DNA from: Hymenobacter citatus
Lineage (GTDB): Bacteria > Bacteroidota > Bacteroidia > Cytophagales > Hymenobacteraceae
Assembly (NCBI RefSeq): GCF_014333615.1
Contig: NZ_JACSCY010000003.1
Location: 186,001 to 250,000 of the forward strand
DNA length: 64,000 nucleotides
Direction: 5' to 3'
The translations under genes were made by a program, and so were the position numbers. Every line of letters begins with the position of its first letter. Positions within the stretch are counted from its first letter, which is position 1. Under the pieces are notes generated by a model, which searched no databases, was not told the DNA's origin, and saw nothing but the letters and a program-made list of their open reading frames with translations. Positions 53,819-62,364 of the stretch are shown piece by piece.

Positions 53819-53883
53819 CTCGCCCCAACCCATCGGCCGCTGGTCCGTAGCAAGGGAGCTGCTTGCTGGCCTCTTGCTACCCT

Positions 53884-54612
53884 ATGCCTACTGGTCTTTC
53901 TGTTCGGATTGTTGCTTACGTGTGCGGCTGCGTGGCCCTGCTCTTTCTCAGCGGCTGCGCTGCCGTAGGTCGTCTGACCCAGCTGGAAGATGGCTGGTAC
54001 CACGTGCCCCACCTGGGCGGCAACGACTCGCTGGCGCAGCAGCTTCGTCAGGTTCCAAAAGGCCTGGTGTATGTGCAGCAGCGCGCCGATACGCTCCTGC
54101 TCTCGCCCTATACCGAGCAGCCGCAGCCTAGCACTTACCACTATGAGCTGCAAAGCAACCACCACGCCCTGCTATTCAACCGCACCTTCGACGTGGATGT
54201 GTTTACGCTGCCCGTGAAGGCCCGGCCGCCCCGCGAGGGGGTGCCGGTTCAGCTCAATACCACCTTCAGCGCCGCCGTATACGTGGGCCGCCGCGTCGAT
54301 TATTACTACCTGCACAAGCACACGCTGGCGCCCTGGCAACACGAGCCGCGCATTCGGGCTACCGGGCTGGGCTACGGACTGTTCTTTGGAATGGGGTCTA
54401 CCAACGTAACAAACGACGTGACGCGCCAGCACGCCGGCCCCGAGTATGAGGGGTTTGTGCTACACGCCGGGGCAGCTACAATTTATGATGCTCGTATCTT
54501 CAATGTAGGTTTAGCTGTGGGATTTGACAACCTATTGGGCCCCGACCGAACGTACTGGATTTACCAGCACCGACCCTGGTTTGGCCTGTTATTCGGCTTG
54601 GATCTGAATTAA
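53884..54612 (+). CDS. lipoprotein of unknown function
   Basis: 242 residues from the ATG at 53884 (an upstream TTG at 53863 is less likely). The lipobox FLSGC gives Cys at 25. The rest is soluble: ADTLLLSPYTEQPQPSTYHYE, FNRTFDVDVFTLPVKARPP, and a glycine-rich C-terminal part (LGYGLFFGMGSTNVTND; AGAATIYDARIFNVGLAVG) that resembles barrel strands or a domain seen in Bacteroidota hypothetical lipoproteins. No function is assigned. The last 80 bases turn AT-rich. Confidence 0.7.
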   Translation: MPTGLSVRIVAYVCGCVALLFLSGCAAVGRLTQLEDGWYHVPHLGGNDSLAQQLRQVPKGLVYVQQRADTLLLSPYTEQPQPSTYHYELQSNHHALLFNRTFDVDVFTLPVKARPPREGVPVQLNTTFSAAVYVGRRVDYYYLHKHTLAPWQHEPRIRATGLGYGLFFGMGSTNVTNDVTRQHAGPEYEGFVLHAGAATIYDARIFNVGLAVGFDNLLGPDRTYWIYQHRPWFGLLFGLDLN

Positions 54613-54707
54613 CAAAGTCCTTATTCACTAATATAATTAGCAATAAATAACTCAAACCTTCTTTATCCTATTTTCGTTAGCAGCTTATATATCCTAACGC
54701 TGCACTC

Positions 54708-55070
54708 ATGAAAATTCCTGTTGAAAAAGGTCAAGACAAAGGCTTCCTGCCCGATGGCCGCTATACGGTTGAAATCACCGACATTGAAGAAGGTACCAGT
54801 GAGCACCAAAACGTGCCTTACTTTGCTGCCCGCTTGGAAAATGAGCAGGGTTTCGTAACGCAACGCTTCTATACGTCTCCGGCCGGCATGCCCATCTTGC
54901 TGAGCTTCTGCGAGGCGGCCGGCGTGCACCCCGAAGAAGGAAAGGACATCGATACCAAACAGCTCATCGGCAAAAAACTGTCGGTAGAAGTATCGGACCA
55001 CGCCTACGCCGACCCTGCTACCGGCAACGACCGCACCATCAAGCAAGCCACCGGCTTCCGGACGGCGTAG
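54708..55070 (+). CDS. small soluble protein of unknown function
   Basis: A 120-residue protein without a signal peptide. It has a compact beta-rich pattern: DGRYTVEITDIEEGTSEHQN (residues 16-35), VPYFAARLENEQGFVTQRFY, then a helix PILLSFCEAAGVHP and GKKLSVEVSDHAY. The layout (query strand, helix, LIGKKL, strand) is reminiscent of DUF669-like proteins that occur beside single-strand DNA-binding proteins in phages, but the match is only by eye. It is monocistronic and preceded by an AT-rich 95-base gap. Confidence 0.6.
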   Translation: MKIPVEKGQDKGFLPDGRYTVEITDIEEGTSEHQNVPYFAARLENEQGFVTQRFYTSPAGMPILLSFCEAAGVHPEEGKDIDTKQLIGKKLSVEVSDHAYADPATGNDRTIKQATGFRTA

Positions 55071-55110
55071 CTTCATACCCCTGTAGTTACCAGAAAAGCC
55101 AACGGCTCCC

Positions 55111-55518
55111 TCAAAAATCGAGGCGGCGGTTGGCTTTTTTGTCGCTGTGGCGTTTCTTTTCTTCCAGGCGTTTGCGCACGGCGCCCGCACTGGGGCGCGA
55201 GGCTTTTCGTGCTTTGGGCTGTTGCAGATTCTCTTGGAGCAGCGCGTAGAACTTCCGTAGCGCGTGTTCTTTGTTGCGCAGTTGGCTGCGGTCTTCCTGA
55301 GCTACTACCAATAGGTAGCCATCGGTGGTGATGCGGCCGGCTAGCTTTTCCTGCAAGCGCAGCTTCTGCTCGTCGGTGAGCAGGCGCGAGGTGGCCAGGT
55401 GAAACCGCAGCTCCACCCGCGACTCTACCTTGTTCACGTTCTGGCCACCGGGGCCGCTGCTACGGCTGGTTTGTACCTGAAGCTCGGGCCAAAAATAATC
55501 GGCGGGGGGTAGGGCCAT
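55111..55518 (-). CDS. arfB: ribosome-rescue peptidyl-tRNA hydrolase ArfB
   Basis: A 135-residue protein, the usual ArfB (YaeJ) length. The GGQ catalytic motif lies in SSGPGGQNVNKVES (residues 20-33), the release-factor signature. A basic C-terminal tail (KKRHSDKKANRR) is the part that enters the mRNA channel of a stalled ribosome. It frees peptides from ribosomes stuck without a stop codon. It is convergent with the small gene at 54708. Confidence 0.94.
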   Translation of the reverse strand: MALPPADYFWPELQVQTSRSSGPGGQNVNKVESRVELRFHLATSRLLTDEQKLRLQEKLAGRITTDGYLLVVAQEDRSQLRNKEHALRKFYALLQENLQQPKARKASRPSAGAVRKRLEEKKRHSDKKANRRLDF

Positions 55519-55557
55519 AACAGGAAAACGGTCAAATGAGGGTAAGGAATAAGGTTA

Positions 55558-55611
55558 GCGTTAAAAGCTAGTTCCCCTCCTTTTTTAAGGGGGAGAACTA
55601 GCTTTTAGCGC
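55558..55611. repeat. TAAAAGCTAGTTCCCCTCC palindrome
   Basis: GCGTTAAAAGCTAGTTCCCC pairs imperfectly with the inverted GGAGAACTAGCTTTTAGCGC. The CCCCTCCTTTT centre relates it to the repeats at 7315 and 9291, far away in the window. Confidence 0.75.
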
Positions 55612-55684
55612 TAGGTAGCGTCTACGCAAAAATACCCTGCCAACGCTAGTCGACAGGGTATTTTGTCAGGAGAACGGAGGTGTG

Positions 55685-56509
55685 CTAGTGTGCGGCTGCG
55701 GCAGGCACTTTGCGTACCAGCCCTGTGATACCGCCGCGTTGCAGGCGCTTGCGCACGGCATCGGCGGTAGCCCAGTCGGCGAATTCACCTATCACTACCC
55801 GGTTGAGAGAGCGGCTAGCCACGGTTTCGGTGGCTACCGTTACGGAGAGCTGCTGATCTACGGCCAGGATTTTGGCTTGCATAGCGGCCGCGTTGCGGGC
55901 ATCGCCAAACGTGCCGGCTTGCACCACGTAGGTAGGCTTCAGCACAACCGGGGCGGCGGGGGCGGGCACCTCTACAGCTACCTCCGTTGTTTCCAGAGGC
56001 GTACCCAAGGCCAGCGAATCATCTTCTATCAAGGCAGCCAGGTCGGCGGGGGCAGCAATGGGGCCCAGGGGCGTATCATCGGGCACTACCTCGGCTACCA
56101 CCTCAGCCGAGCCGTGCGTGATAACACCTAAAGGACGGGCTGCTATTTCAGACAAGTCTAGGATGCGGGCCTGGCGGAACGGGCCGCGGTCGGCTACGCG
56201 CACCACCACGGCTTGGCCGTTGTCGGGGTTTGTCACGCGCAGGCGGGTGCCGAAGGGTAGGGTTTTGTGAGCGCAGGTGTACTTATGACGGTCGAACCGC
56301 TCGCCGCTGCTAGTGCGGCGTCCTTGGTGCTCCCGGCCGTACCAAGAGGCGCGGCCGCGCAGCACGGCGGTGCGGTGAGAGGTAGCAGTCAGAGCTTTTT
56401 CGTCGTCGCTGAGGCGGGTGGCTCGGGTGGTCTGTGGCAGCGCCAAAAGCACGGCAAAAAGCACTGCGATGAGAGAACCAGAAACACGCTGTCGGAGAGG
56501 CAACTTCAT
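55685..56509 (-). CDS. rlpA: RlpA-like protein with SPOR domain
   Basis: A 274-residue protein. A signal peptide (about 1-30) precedes a double-psi beta-barrel domain at about 50-140: GRASWYGREHQGRRTSSGE, LPFGTRLRVTNPDNG and VRVADRGPF. The catalytic Asp and the ARILDLSEIAA segment of RlpA are present. A Pro/Ala-rich linker is followed by a C-terminal SPOR domain at about 197-268 (YVVQAGTFGDARNAAAM), which binds denuded glycan at septa. RlpA is a lytic transglycosylase in some bacteria and a septal structural protein in others. It has a good -7 box upstream. Confidence 0.92.
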   Translation of the reverse strand: MKLPLRQRVSGSLIAVLFAVLLALPQTTRATRLSDDEKALTATSHRTAVLRGRASWYGREHQGRRTSSGERFDRHKYTCAHKTLPFGTRLRVTNPDNGQAVVVRVADRGPFRQARILDLSEIAARPLGVITHGSAEVVAEVVPDDTPLGPIAAPADLAALIEDDSLALGTPLETTEVAVEVPAPAAPVVLKPTYVVQAGTFGDARNAAAMQAKILAVDQQLSVTVATETVASRSLNRVVIGEFADWATADAVRKRLQRGGITGLVRKVPAAAAH

Positions 56510-56868
56510 TCAAACACGAATTGGTGAATCCGACAAATCTAGAGGCCCACAACTAAACCGGCCTTGCATCGTCCTATTTTCGCACCTGTGAGCTTTCTAT
56601 ATAATTGTACTTTTTATATAAAATTTGCATTAAAATAATTTGATGTTTGCATGAAGCAACGATGCTCAAATCGTCATTTGTGTTTAGTAAAGACAACTTT
56701 TATGCTATTATAGGACAAATCAAAGACAATGGCAGAAATAAGATTATCCGGCTCCTAAAAAAATTATGATCTTCGTCTGATTCCTCCCGTATACCATAGG
56801 TTGGAAAAGTCCGAATTATTCCGTATGCCCTATAGTACGACGGACTGCTGCACTTACTCTTGTATTCT
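56510..56868. other. AT-rich divergent promoter region
   Basis: 359 bases between rlpA (minus) and the DUF72 gene (plus). From about 56590 to 56800 it is clearly AT-rich (CTTTCTATATAATTGTACT, TTTGCATTAAAATAATTTG). A short frame over 56801-57103 is not supported. No RNA gene was recognised. Confidence 0.6.
56534..56541 (-). promoter_or_regulatory. candidate -7 box for rlpA
   Basis: On the minus strand this reads TAGATTTG, an exact fit to TAnnTTTG, 24 bases before the rlpA start codon. The -33 TTG is not evident. Confidence 0.5.
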
Positions 56869-57780
56869 ATGGATTTTGGTCGCCTTTCTGATCTGCGCTA
56901 CGTCGTTTTTTCGCTGCCCCCCGACCACCCTGCCACTGCCGCCGTGCTGGCTCGCACAACGGCTACCCCACCGGCCCCTGCCGTGTATGTGGGTTGCCCC
57001 ATCTGGACCAACAAAGCATGGTTGGGTTCCTATTTTCCGGCAGGTATCAAAGACGCCGACTATCTGCACTATTACGCCCGGCAGTTCAATAGCATCGAGC
57101 TGAATACCACCCACTACCGCATCCCGGATGCGCCTACCGTGCGGCGCTGGCGCGACGCAGTGCCACCAAGTTTCCGCTTCTGCCCCAAGCTACCCCAAAG
57201 CATCAGCCACGACCGCGCCCTGTACAACGCCGACGACCTCACACTGTCGTTTTGCCGCAGCATAGGCGAGTTGGGCGAGCGGCTGGGGCGAGCATTTCTG
57301 CAACTGCCGCCCCACTTCGGCCCCGAGCACCTACCCCGCCTGGAACGCTACCTGCTCGATTTTCCCGCTGAAATCCCGCTGGCTGTGGAGCTGCGTCATC
57401 CCGCGTGGTTTGCCAATACCGAGCTGTTTGCCACCGTGTCGGCCATGCTGGAAGCGCTGGACAAAACGTTGGTGCTAAGTGACGTAGCCGGTCGCCGCGA
57501 CGTGCTACACATGCGCCTAACCACGCCCACGGCCTTCATCCGCCTCAACGGCCACGGCCTGGTGCCCAGCGACTACCAGCGCGCCGACGCCTGGGCCGAG
57601 CGCCTGGCCGCGTGGCTCGGGGCCGGCCTGCAAACGGCCTACGTGTTCATCCACCAGAAAGACATTATGCACTCGCCCCTCTGGACGCAGCACTTTTTGC
57701 AGCGTGTGCAGCAGCTCACGGGCATAGCCGTAGAGCCACCCCGCGTGATTCCGCAGCCGGTGCAGGGGAGCTTGTTCTAA
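56869..57780 (+). CDS. DUF72 domain protein (YecE-like)
   Basis: 303 residues from the ATG at 56869 (a TTG at 56860 is the alternative). The TIM-barrel-like DUF72 family pattern is plain: VYVGCPIWTNKAWLGSYFP (about 40-58), YARQFNSIELNTTHYRIP, FCPKLPQSISHDRAL, LGRAFLQLPPHFGPEHL, and VELRHPAWFA. The late TPTAFIRLNGHGLVPSDY and VFIHQKDIMHSP match the C-terminal half. The family is widespread with no settled activity; the barrel suggests a metal- or nucleic-acid-related enzyme. Confidence 0.9.
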   Translation: MDFGRLSDLRYVVFSLPPDHPATAAVLARTTATPPAPAVYVGCPIWTNKAWLGSYFPAGIKDADYLHYYARQFNSIELNTTHYRIPDAPTVRRWRDAVPPSFRFCPKLPQSISHDRALYNADDLTLSFCRSIGELGERLGRAFLQLPPHFGPEHLPRLERYLLDFPAEIPLAVELRHPAWFANTELFATVSAMLEALDKTLVLSDVAGRRDVLHMRLTTPTAFIRLNGHGLVPSDYQRADAWAERLAAWLGAGLQTAYVFIHQKDIMHSPLWTQHFLQRVQQLTGIAVEPPRVIPQPVQGSLF

Positions 57781-57781
57781 C

Positions 57782-57986
57782 AGGCCTTACGCCCGAGTCG
57801 TCTGCCGGTCCGACGCCGTAGGCGTCCGACCGGTTGTCGTTGCTGACCGCCGCGCCGTCTGTTGGTGTCGAGGCCGCATGAACCGACGCATTTGCCACGT
57901 CCACCTGCCGTTCGTGCAACGCCCGAGTCGTCTGCCGGTCGGACGCCTACGGCGTCGGACCGGCGAGCGACTCGGGTGTAAGGCCT
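57782..57986. repeat. nested GC-rich palindrome
   Basis: The outer arms 57782-57800 and 57968-57986 (AGGCCTTACGCCCGAGTCG) match with one mismatch. Inside lie two oppositely oriented 29-base hairpins, 57805-57833 and 57935-57963 (CCGGTCCGACGCCGTAGGCG). GCCCGAGTCGTCTGCCGGTC also occurs twice as a direct repeat (57791 and 57921). Together with the terminator below it fills the 327-base gap 57781-58107. Confidence 0.82.
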
Positions 57987-58029
57987 TTTTAAGAATGATG
58001 CAGGCAATACGTGTCTTAATCAGATAAAG

Positions 58030-58075
58030 TAAACCCCGGTTCCCTTCCTGCTTAGAAGATAGAAACCGGGGTTTA
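58030..58075. terminator. TAAACCCCGGTT hairpin
   Basis: The perfect 12-base arms 58030-58041 and 58064-58075 surround a 22-base loop, with a T-rich run (TTTATTTTAT) on the right. It serves the convergent DUF72 and outer-membrane protein genes. Confidence 0.75.
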
Positions 58076-58107
58076 TTTTATCGCCTGGGGCGCAACGCAG
58101 GTACTAT

Positions 58108-58797
58108 TCAATGCGCTAAGCTGAGGCGAATGTTTAGCTCTGCTATAGGACTCAGCGGACGCTTTATCTCTCCTGTATTTGTAGCATAGTTGTAGGTGTA
58201 CTTTGAATGATTTCCTACGCCTAGGCCTACGTTACCATCAAATAGCCCCCAGTTGCCTATCCGGCGCTGCATACCCCATAGTGCTGTCACACCTGAATAG
58301 TCGTACACATACTGACGCCGCATATCTGTCGCATAGTATGGCTTGTAGCTATACCAATCATTGCTAAGCTGCAAAGCCAAATAGTTACCTACAAAAGGAC
58401 CGTGCGCACGGCCGCGTTGCTCTCGCTTTATCTGATTGTAGTAGTAACGCGCTCCAAGGTCTGTGTTGATCCGGGCTAGTTGTACAAATGATCTATCACT
58501 CGTTCGATAACGGCCACCCGTTTGTAGCATTGGTGATATATTACCGTAGACAGAAAATTTAGGCGTAAGCTGACGCTCTACCCCGAGCGTAATCGGTAGC
58601 AGCAAACCGGAATAGCTACCATACCCCGACTCACGAGTTAAGCCCGTGCCCAGCTTGAAGAGCGTATTAGGCAGCCACGTGGTGGAGGGGGTGGAGGCAG
58701 CAGCGGTTGGTGCCTCCGTTTCCCTCTCGGTTTGTGCAAACGCAACACTTGGCAGCAGCAGAGCGGCAGTAGCGGCCGACGCTAGAATGGTTTTCAT
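58108..58797 (-). CDS. outer-membrane beta-barrel-like protein
   Basis: A 229-residue protein. A signal peptide (about 1-21, ending AFAQ) is followed by alternating strands: LLLPITLGVERQLTPKFSVYGN, ARYYYNQIKREQRGRAHGPF, YLALQLSNDWYSYKPYYATD and a last RPLSPIAELNIRLSLAH. The pattern is that of a small barrel of about eight strands, but the protein has no named family. It is monocistronic. Its DNA is less GC-rich than the neighbours. Confidence 0.75.
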   Translation of the reverse strand: MKTILASAATAALLLPSVAFAQTERETEAPTAAASTPSTTWLPNTLFKLGTGLTRESGYGSYSGLLLPITLGVERQLTPKFSVYGNISPMLQTGGRYRTSDRSFVQLARINTDLGARYYYNQIKREQRGRAHGPFVGNYLALQLSNDWYSYKPYYATDMRRQYVYDYSGVTALWGMQRRIGNWGLFDGNVGLGVGNHSKYTYNYATNTGEIKRPLSPIAELNIRLSLAH

Positions 58798-58945
58798 GAT
58801 ACACTATATAGAATAAATGGAAAGGCATCGATAAGTAGCAGAGCATCTAGAATACGAACAGGTTGGTTGGGGTCCTAAAAAAATTTCAACTCGGCTGATA
58901 CGAAAATCCGTACTTGTGCGTGATACACCGTCTACGCCACTCTTT

Positions 58946-61063
58946 ATGCTCTTCTCCCGCGCTACCCGGCTTTTACTGGGCGTTGCTTTTTGCGGCCTTG
59001 CGCTGCCTACCCGTGCTCAACTAGTTGCCCCTACCCCCACCAACGAATTGCACTGCCTGATGCAGCCCCTCGACCCCGCACGCCGGGCTGGGCAGGCTAG
59101 TTTGGTGATAGAAGGTGAAATACTAGACTCAAAGGGTTTCTGGGACGCGGCCCACCAGCACATCTACACGGCCCACCGGGTGCGGGTGTATCAGGTATTT
59201 AAAGGCACGGCGGCCACCGAAATTACCGTCGTGACGGAAGGCGGCACCGTAGACCTGGACCAACAGCGCCTCACCAACACCCTCACACTCAGCGCGGGCC
59301 AGCAGGGCGTGTTGTTCCTGTACCCAGCGCCATTTGCGGGGCTAGATGCCGTGGCGGGCACAGCCTGGGCAGCGTACGGCAGCGAGCAGGGCTTCATTCA
59401 GTACGACCTGGCCACCGCCACGGCTACGGAATCTTTCCGTTCCTACCCTACCCTCGACGATACGTTCTATGCTTCCTTAACGAACCTCACGGGCCAGGCC
59501 CGGCGCGTGGTGCAGGCCAACCCGGCCCTGAGCACCGCCCAACGGCGGGCAGGCACCGCCGCCCGCGGGCAGGCGCCGGTTATTGCGGCCCTGTCGCCGC
59601 TTACGACTACGGCTGGCACCGAGTCGGTGCTGACGATTACGGGCACGGGCTTTGGTACCACGCGGGGCACGGGTTTCGTGGAGTTCCGGAATGCAGATGA
59701 CGGCGGCGCGACGTTCACCAAGCCCCTGGATACGGATTATGTTTCCTGGAGCAATACCAGCATTCAGGTGCGGGTGCCCTCGTACAGTGCCGATGCCCAC
59801 CCCGCCGGCACCGGCCAAGTACGCGTGACCAGCAGCGACCAGATAAGCGCTACCAGCGCCCAGGTGCTCACAGTGGTATACGCCATCAGCAATGTGCAGG
59901 AAACCACCGGCAAGCTTACCTACCGCCCCGGCCACATCAACCAAAACGACAACGGCGGCTATACCTTCCGCTTCGACCCGGGCTTTGCGGCCAATGCGGC
60001 CGCGTCGGCGGCCTGGCAGCGGGCGCTGGAAAACTGGCGGTGCTCCTCGGGCATCAACTGGCAGATAGGCGATACCCGCACCACTAGCGGCGTGGCCGAC
60101 GACGGGCAAAATTCCGTGGGCTTCGACCAGAGCAGCGGCTCTACCTCCGGCGCTACCCTACCCGTGAACGTGCTGGGGCGCACCACCAGCTACTACAGCG
60201 GCTGCCGCAACGCCAACGGGAGCATTGTATTCTACGTGCGTGAGATTGACATGCTGTTTTCCGGCGCGGCGGCCTGGCAGTTTGGCCCTACCACACCCGG
60301 CAATCAACAGCTTGATTTTGAGACGGTAGCCGTGCACGAGTTGGGGCACGCCCAGCAGCTTTCCCACCTGATTCGGCCTTCTGCTGTGATGCACTACGCC
60401 GTATCGCGCGGGCAGGTGAGCCGCACACTCAGCCCCGTGAGCGACATTGCCGGCGGGCGCCTGGTATTGCGCACGAGCAGCTTCCCCAGAGCCAGCTGCG
60501 ACGAGCCCGCCATGCTACCCGCACCGCTTACCCGGTTTACTGCTACTGGTCCCATCCTCACCTGGACTACCCGCGACGAATGCTTCGTACAGGAGTTTGT
60601 GGTGGAGCGCACCGGGGCTGACACCACGGCCCGCAACTGGCAGACCCTGGCTACCATACCCGCCGGCGCCACCGGCAACAACTACGGCTACGCCGATGCC
60701 CAGGCGCCTACCAGCAGCCTACTCTACTACCGCCTGCGCATCCGCCGCCCCGATGGCTCGCTGGACACCACCACGCCCACTGCTACTTCTTCCGATGCCT
60801 CAGCCCTCACGGGCCTGGCGCTCTACCCCAATCCGCTGAGCAGCGGCCCCTTGCAGTTTCAATACAACACCGGCGCGGCCACCACGTTGCGGCTATACAT
60901 CTACGATGCCCTCGGGCGGTACATTCAGGGTAGGGCTGTGTCGCTGCAAACCGGCCTCAACCTATTCACCCTCAACGTAAACGACTTGCGCCCCGGCTGG
61001 TACGCTGTGCGCTGGACCGACGAAACCGGCCGCAAAGGCACCGTGCGGTTTATTCGGCTGTAG
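58946..61063 (+). CDS. T9SS-sorted zinc metalloprotease with IPT/TIG domain
   Basis: 705 residues from the ATG at 58946 (a GTG at 58916 would put ten extra residues before the signal peptide MLFSRATRLLLGVAFCGLAL). An IPT/TIG-type Ig domain lies at about 212-300 (SPLTTTAGTESVLTITGTGFG). The zinc site HELGHAQQLSH at about 464-474 (H-E-x-x-H-x5-H) is followed by AVMHY, the Met-turn of metzincin-like enzymes. A C-terminal T9SS type A sorting domain (LALYPNPLSSGPLQFQY) ends the protein. It is predicted to be a secreted or surface-bound protease. Confidence 0.88.
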   Translation: MLFSRATRLLLGVAFCGLALPTRAQLVAPTPTNELHCLMQPLDPARRAGQASLVIEGEILDSKGFWDAAHQHIYTAHRVRVYQVFKGTAATEITVVTEGGTVDLDQQRLTNTLTLSAGQQGVLFLYPAPFAGLDAVAGTAWAAYGSEQGFIQYDLATATATESFRSYPTLDDTFYASLTNLTGQARRVVQANPALSTAQRRAGTAARGQAPVIAALSPLTTTAGTESVLTITGTGFGTTRGTGFVEFRNADDGGATFTKPLDTDYVSWSNTSIQVRVPSYSADAHPAGTGQVRVTSSDQISATSAQVLTVVYAISNVQETTGKLTYRPGHINQNDNGGYTFRFDPGFAANAAASAAWQRALENWRCSSGINWQIGDTRTTSGVADDGQNSVGFDQSSGSTSGATLPVNVLGRTTSYYSGCRNANGSIVFYVREIDMLFSGAAAWQFGPTTPGNQQLDFETVAVHELGHAQQLSHLIRPSAVMHYAVSRGQVSRTLSPVSDIAGGRLVLRTSSFPRASCDEPAMLPAPLTRFTATGPILTWTTRDECFVQEFVVERTGADTTARNWQTLATIPAGATGNNYGYADAQAPTSSLLYYRLRIRRPDGSLDTTTPTATSSDASALTGLALYPNPLSSGPLQFQYNTGAATTLRLYIYDALGRYIQGRAVSLQTGLNLFTLNVNDLRPGWYAVRWTDETGRKGTVRFIRL

Positions 61064-61066
61064 GTG

Positions 61067-61257
61067 AGTTGTGAGTTTGTGAAGTTGAGAAGTTGTGAAT
61101 GCAAAAGCGCCTGTCATCCTGAGCTTGCGAAGGACCTTATCGAGGTAGAACGAGTCCTTGATACGAGTATCGTTCATACGTGAGAAGGTCCTTCGCTGCA
61201 CTCAGGATGACAGGCGCTTTTACATTCACAATTTCTCAACTTCACAAACTCACAACT
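61067..61257. repeat. two palindromes nested in one another
   Basis: The outer arms (61067-61123 and about 61201-61257) carry TTGTGAGTTTGTGAAGTTGAG and are followed inward by a TGTCATCCTGAG hairpin of the family seen at 1917 and 7372. GCGAAGGACCTT (61127-61138) pairs with 61185-61196. The element lies between converging genes and could end transcription from both. Confidence 0.85.
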
Positions 61258-61265
61258 TCACAAAG

Positions 61266-62210
61266 TTACTTCTCCAGCAACATAGCGCCGTAAGAATAGC
61301 CGCCGCCGAATACCGTAATAACTACCCGGTCGCCGGACTGGAGGCTGGACCAGGTATCGGCTAGGCCGATGGCGGCGCCGGCGCAGCCCGTGTTGCCCAG
61401 GAATTGAATGTTGGACACGGCCCGGTCTTCGGGTAGGCCCAGCTGCTCCAGCACGTTGCGCGTGATGCGCAGATTAGCTTGGTGCGGAATCAGGTAGCGC
61501 ACATCGTCAACGCCCAAGGTGTTGCGTTCCAGCAGTTGCGTGGTTACGCGGGCCATGTACTGGCAGGCGTGAATGAATACGTCTTTGCCGAAAGGCATCA
61601 CAATACCTTTTTCTACGGGCTTCAAGGTCACGGCGGTGCTGGCTTTGCCGCGGGTAGCAGCGCCGCCCGTTACCACATCCACAATGCGAATATCGTCCGG
61701 GCTCAGGCGCTCTTTGCTGATGAGCAGGGTAGCGGCGCCGTCGCCCCAGAGGTGGCCAGCCATGGTGTCCTGCTCGTTGTTATAGGCCGTGTTGTGCTCC
61801 GACACCACCACGAGAGCCCGCGAAGCCTTACCCATCGCAAAATAGCCTTCCACAATTTCCACCGCGTTCAGCAGCGAAGAGCAAGCCGAGGAAATACTGA
61901 CCGTTGGAATATCATCGACACCTACGGCTATCTGCACAGCATGGGCCACCGTGAAAATGGTATCGTGGGGCGTATAGGTAGCACCCACAATGAGGTCGAG
62001 GCCGGCCACAAACTCCGGCGCGGCAGCCAGGGCGCGCTCGGTAGCCTCCACAGCCATGGTGTTGGTATTTTCGCCGGGGGCGGCTTTGCGTCGCTCCCGA
62101 ATGCCAGTGCGCTCAATGATCCACTCGTCCGACAGCCCGTTGAGTTGAGTGAAATGCTCGTTGGTTACTACTTGCGTCGGTAGATACGTGGCTACCTGAT
62201 GAATATACAC
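61266..62210 (-). CDS. fabH: 3-oxoacyl-ACP synthase III (KAS III)
   Basis: 314 residues from the GTG at 62210 (YIHQVATYLPTQVV, where the family begins). A GTG at 62252 would add 14 poorly conserved residues. The thiolase-fold catalytic triad is complete: Cys in SISSACSS (about 110), His in LIPHQANLRI and Asn in QFLGNTGCAG. It condenses acetyl-CoA with malonyl-ACP to begin fatty acid synthesis. The gene stands alone; no fab or pls gene is next to it, so it may also serve a secondary pathway. Confidence 0.92.
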   Translation of the reverse strand: MYIHQVATYLPTQVVTNEHFTQLNGLSDEWIIERTGIRERRKAAPGENTNTMAVEATERALAAAPEFVAGLDLIVGATYTPHDTIFTVAHAVQIAVGVDDIPTVSISSACSSLLNAVEIVEGYFAMGKASRALVVVSEHNTAYNNEQDTMAGHLWGDGAATLLISKERLSPDDIRIVDVVTGGAATRGKASTAVTLKPVEKGIVMPFGKDVFIHACQYMARVTTQLLERNTLGVDDVRYLIPHQANLRITRNVLEQLGLPEDRAVSNIQFLGNTGCAGAAIGLADTWSSLQSGDRVVITVFGGGYSYGAMLLEK

Positions 62211-62364
62211 GGGAAAGGAACTAGGGGAAGCAAGAAAAAAAGAAGGGGCCACGCATCAGATCAGCACCAGGGCATCGTTTTGCCGAAGCGACCCGTACTT
62301 TGCAGGCTCTGCCCCAACAAACGCCACCCCCTAGGCTGAGTTCACGCTTTGCCGTTACAAGATT

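Noticed and set aside
57782..57986. CRISPR array
   Set aside because: Only two direct copies with a single spacer, and the unit is a palindrome; no cas genes nearby.
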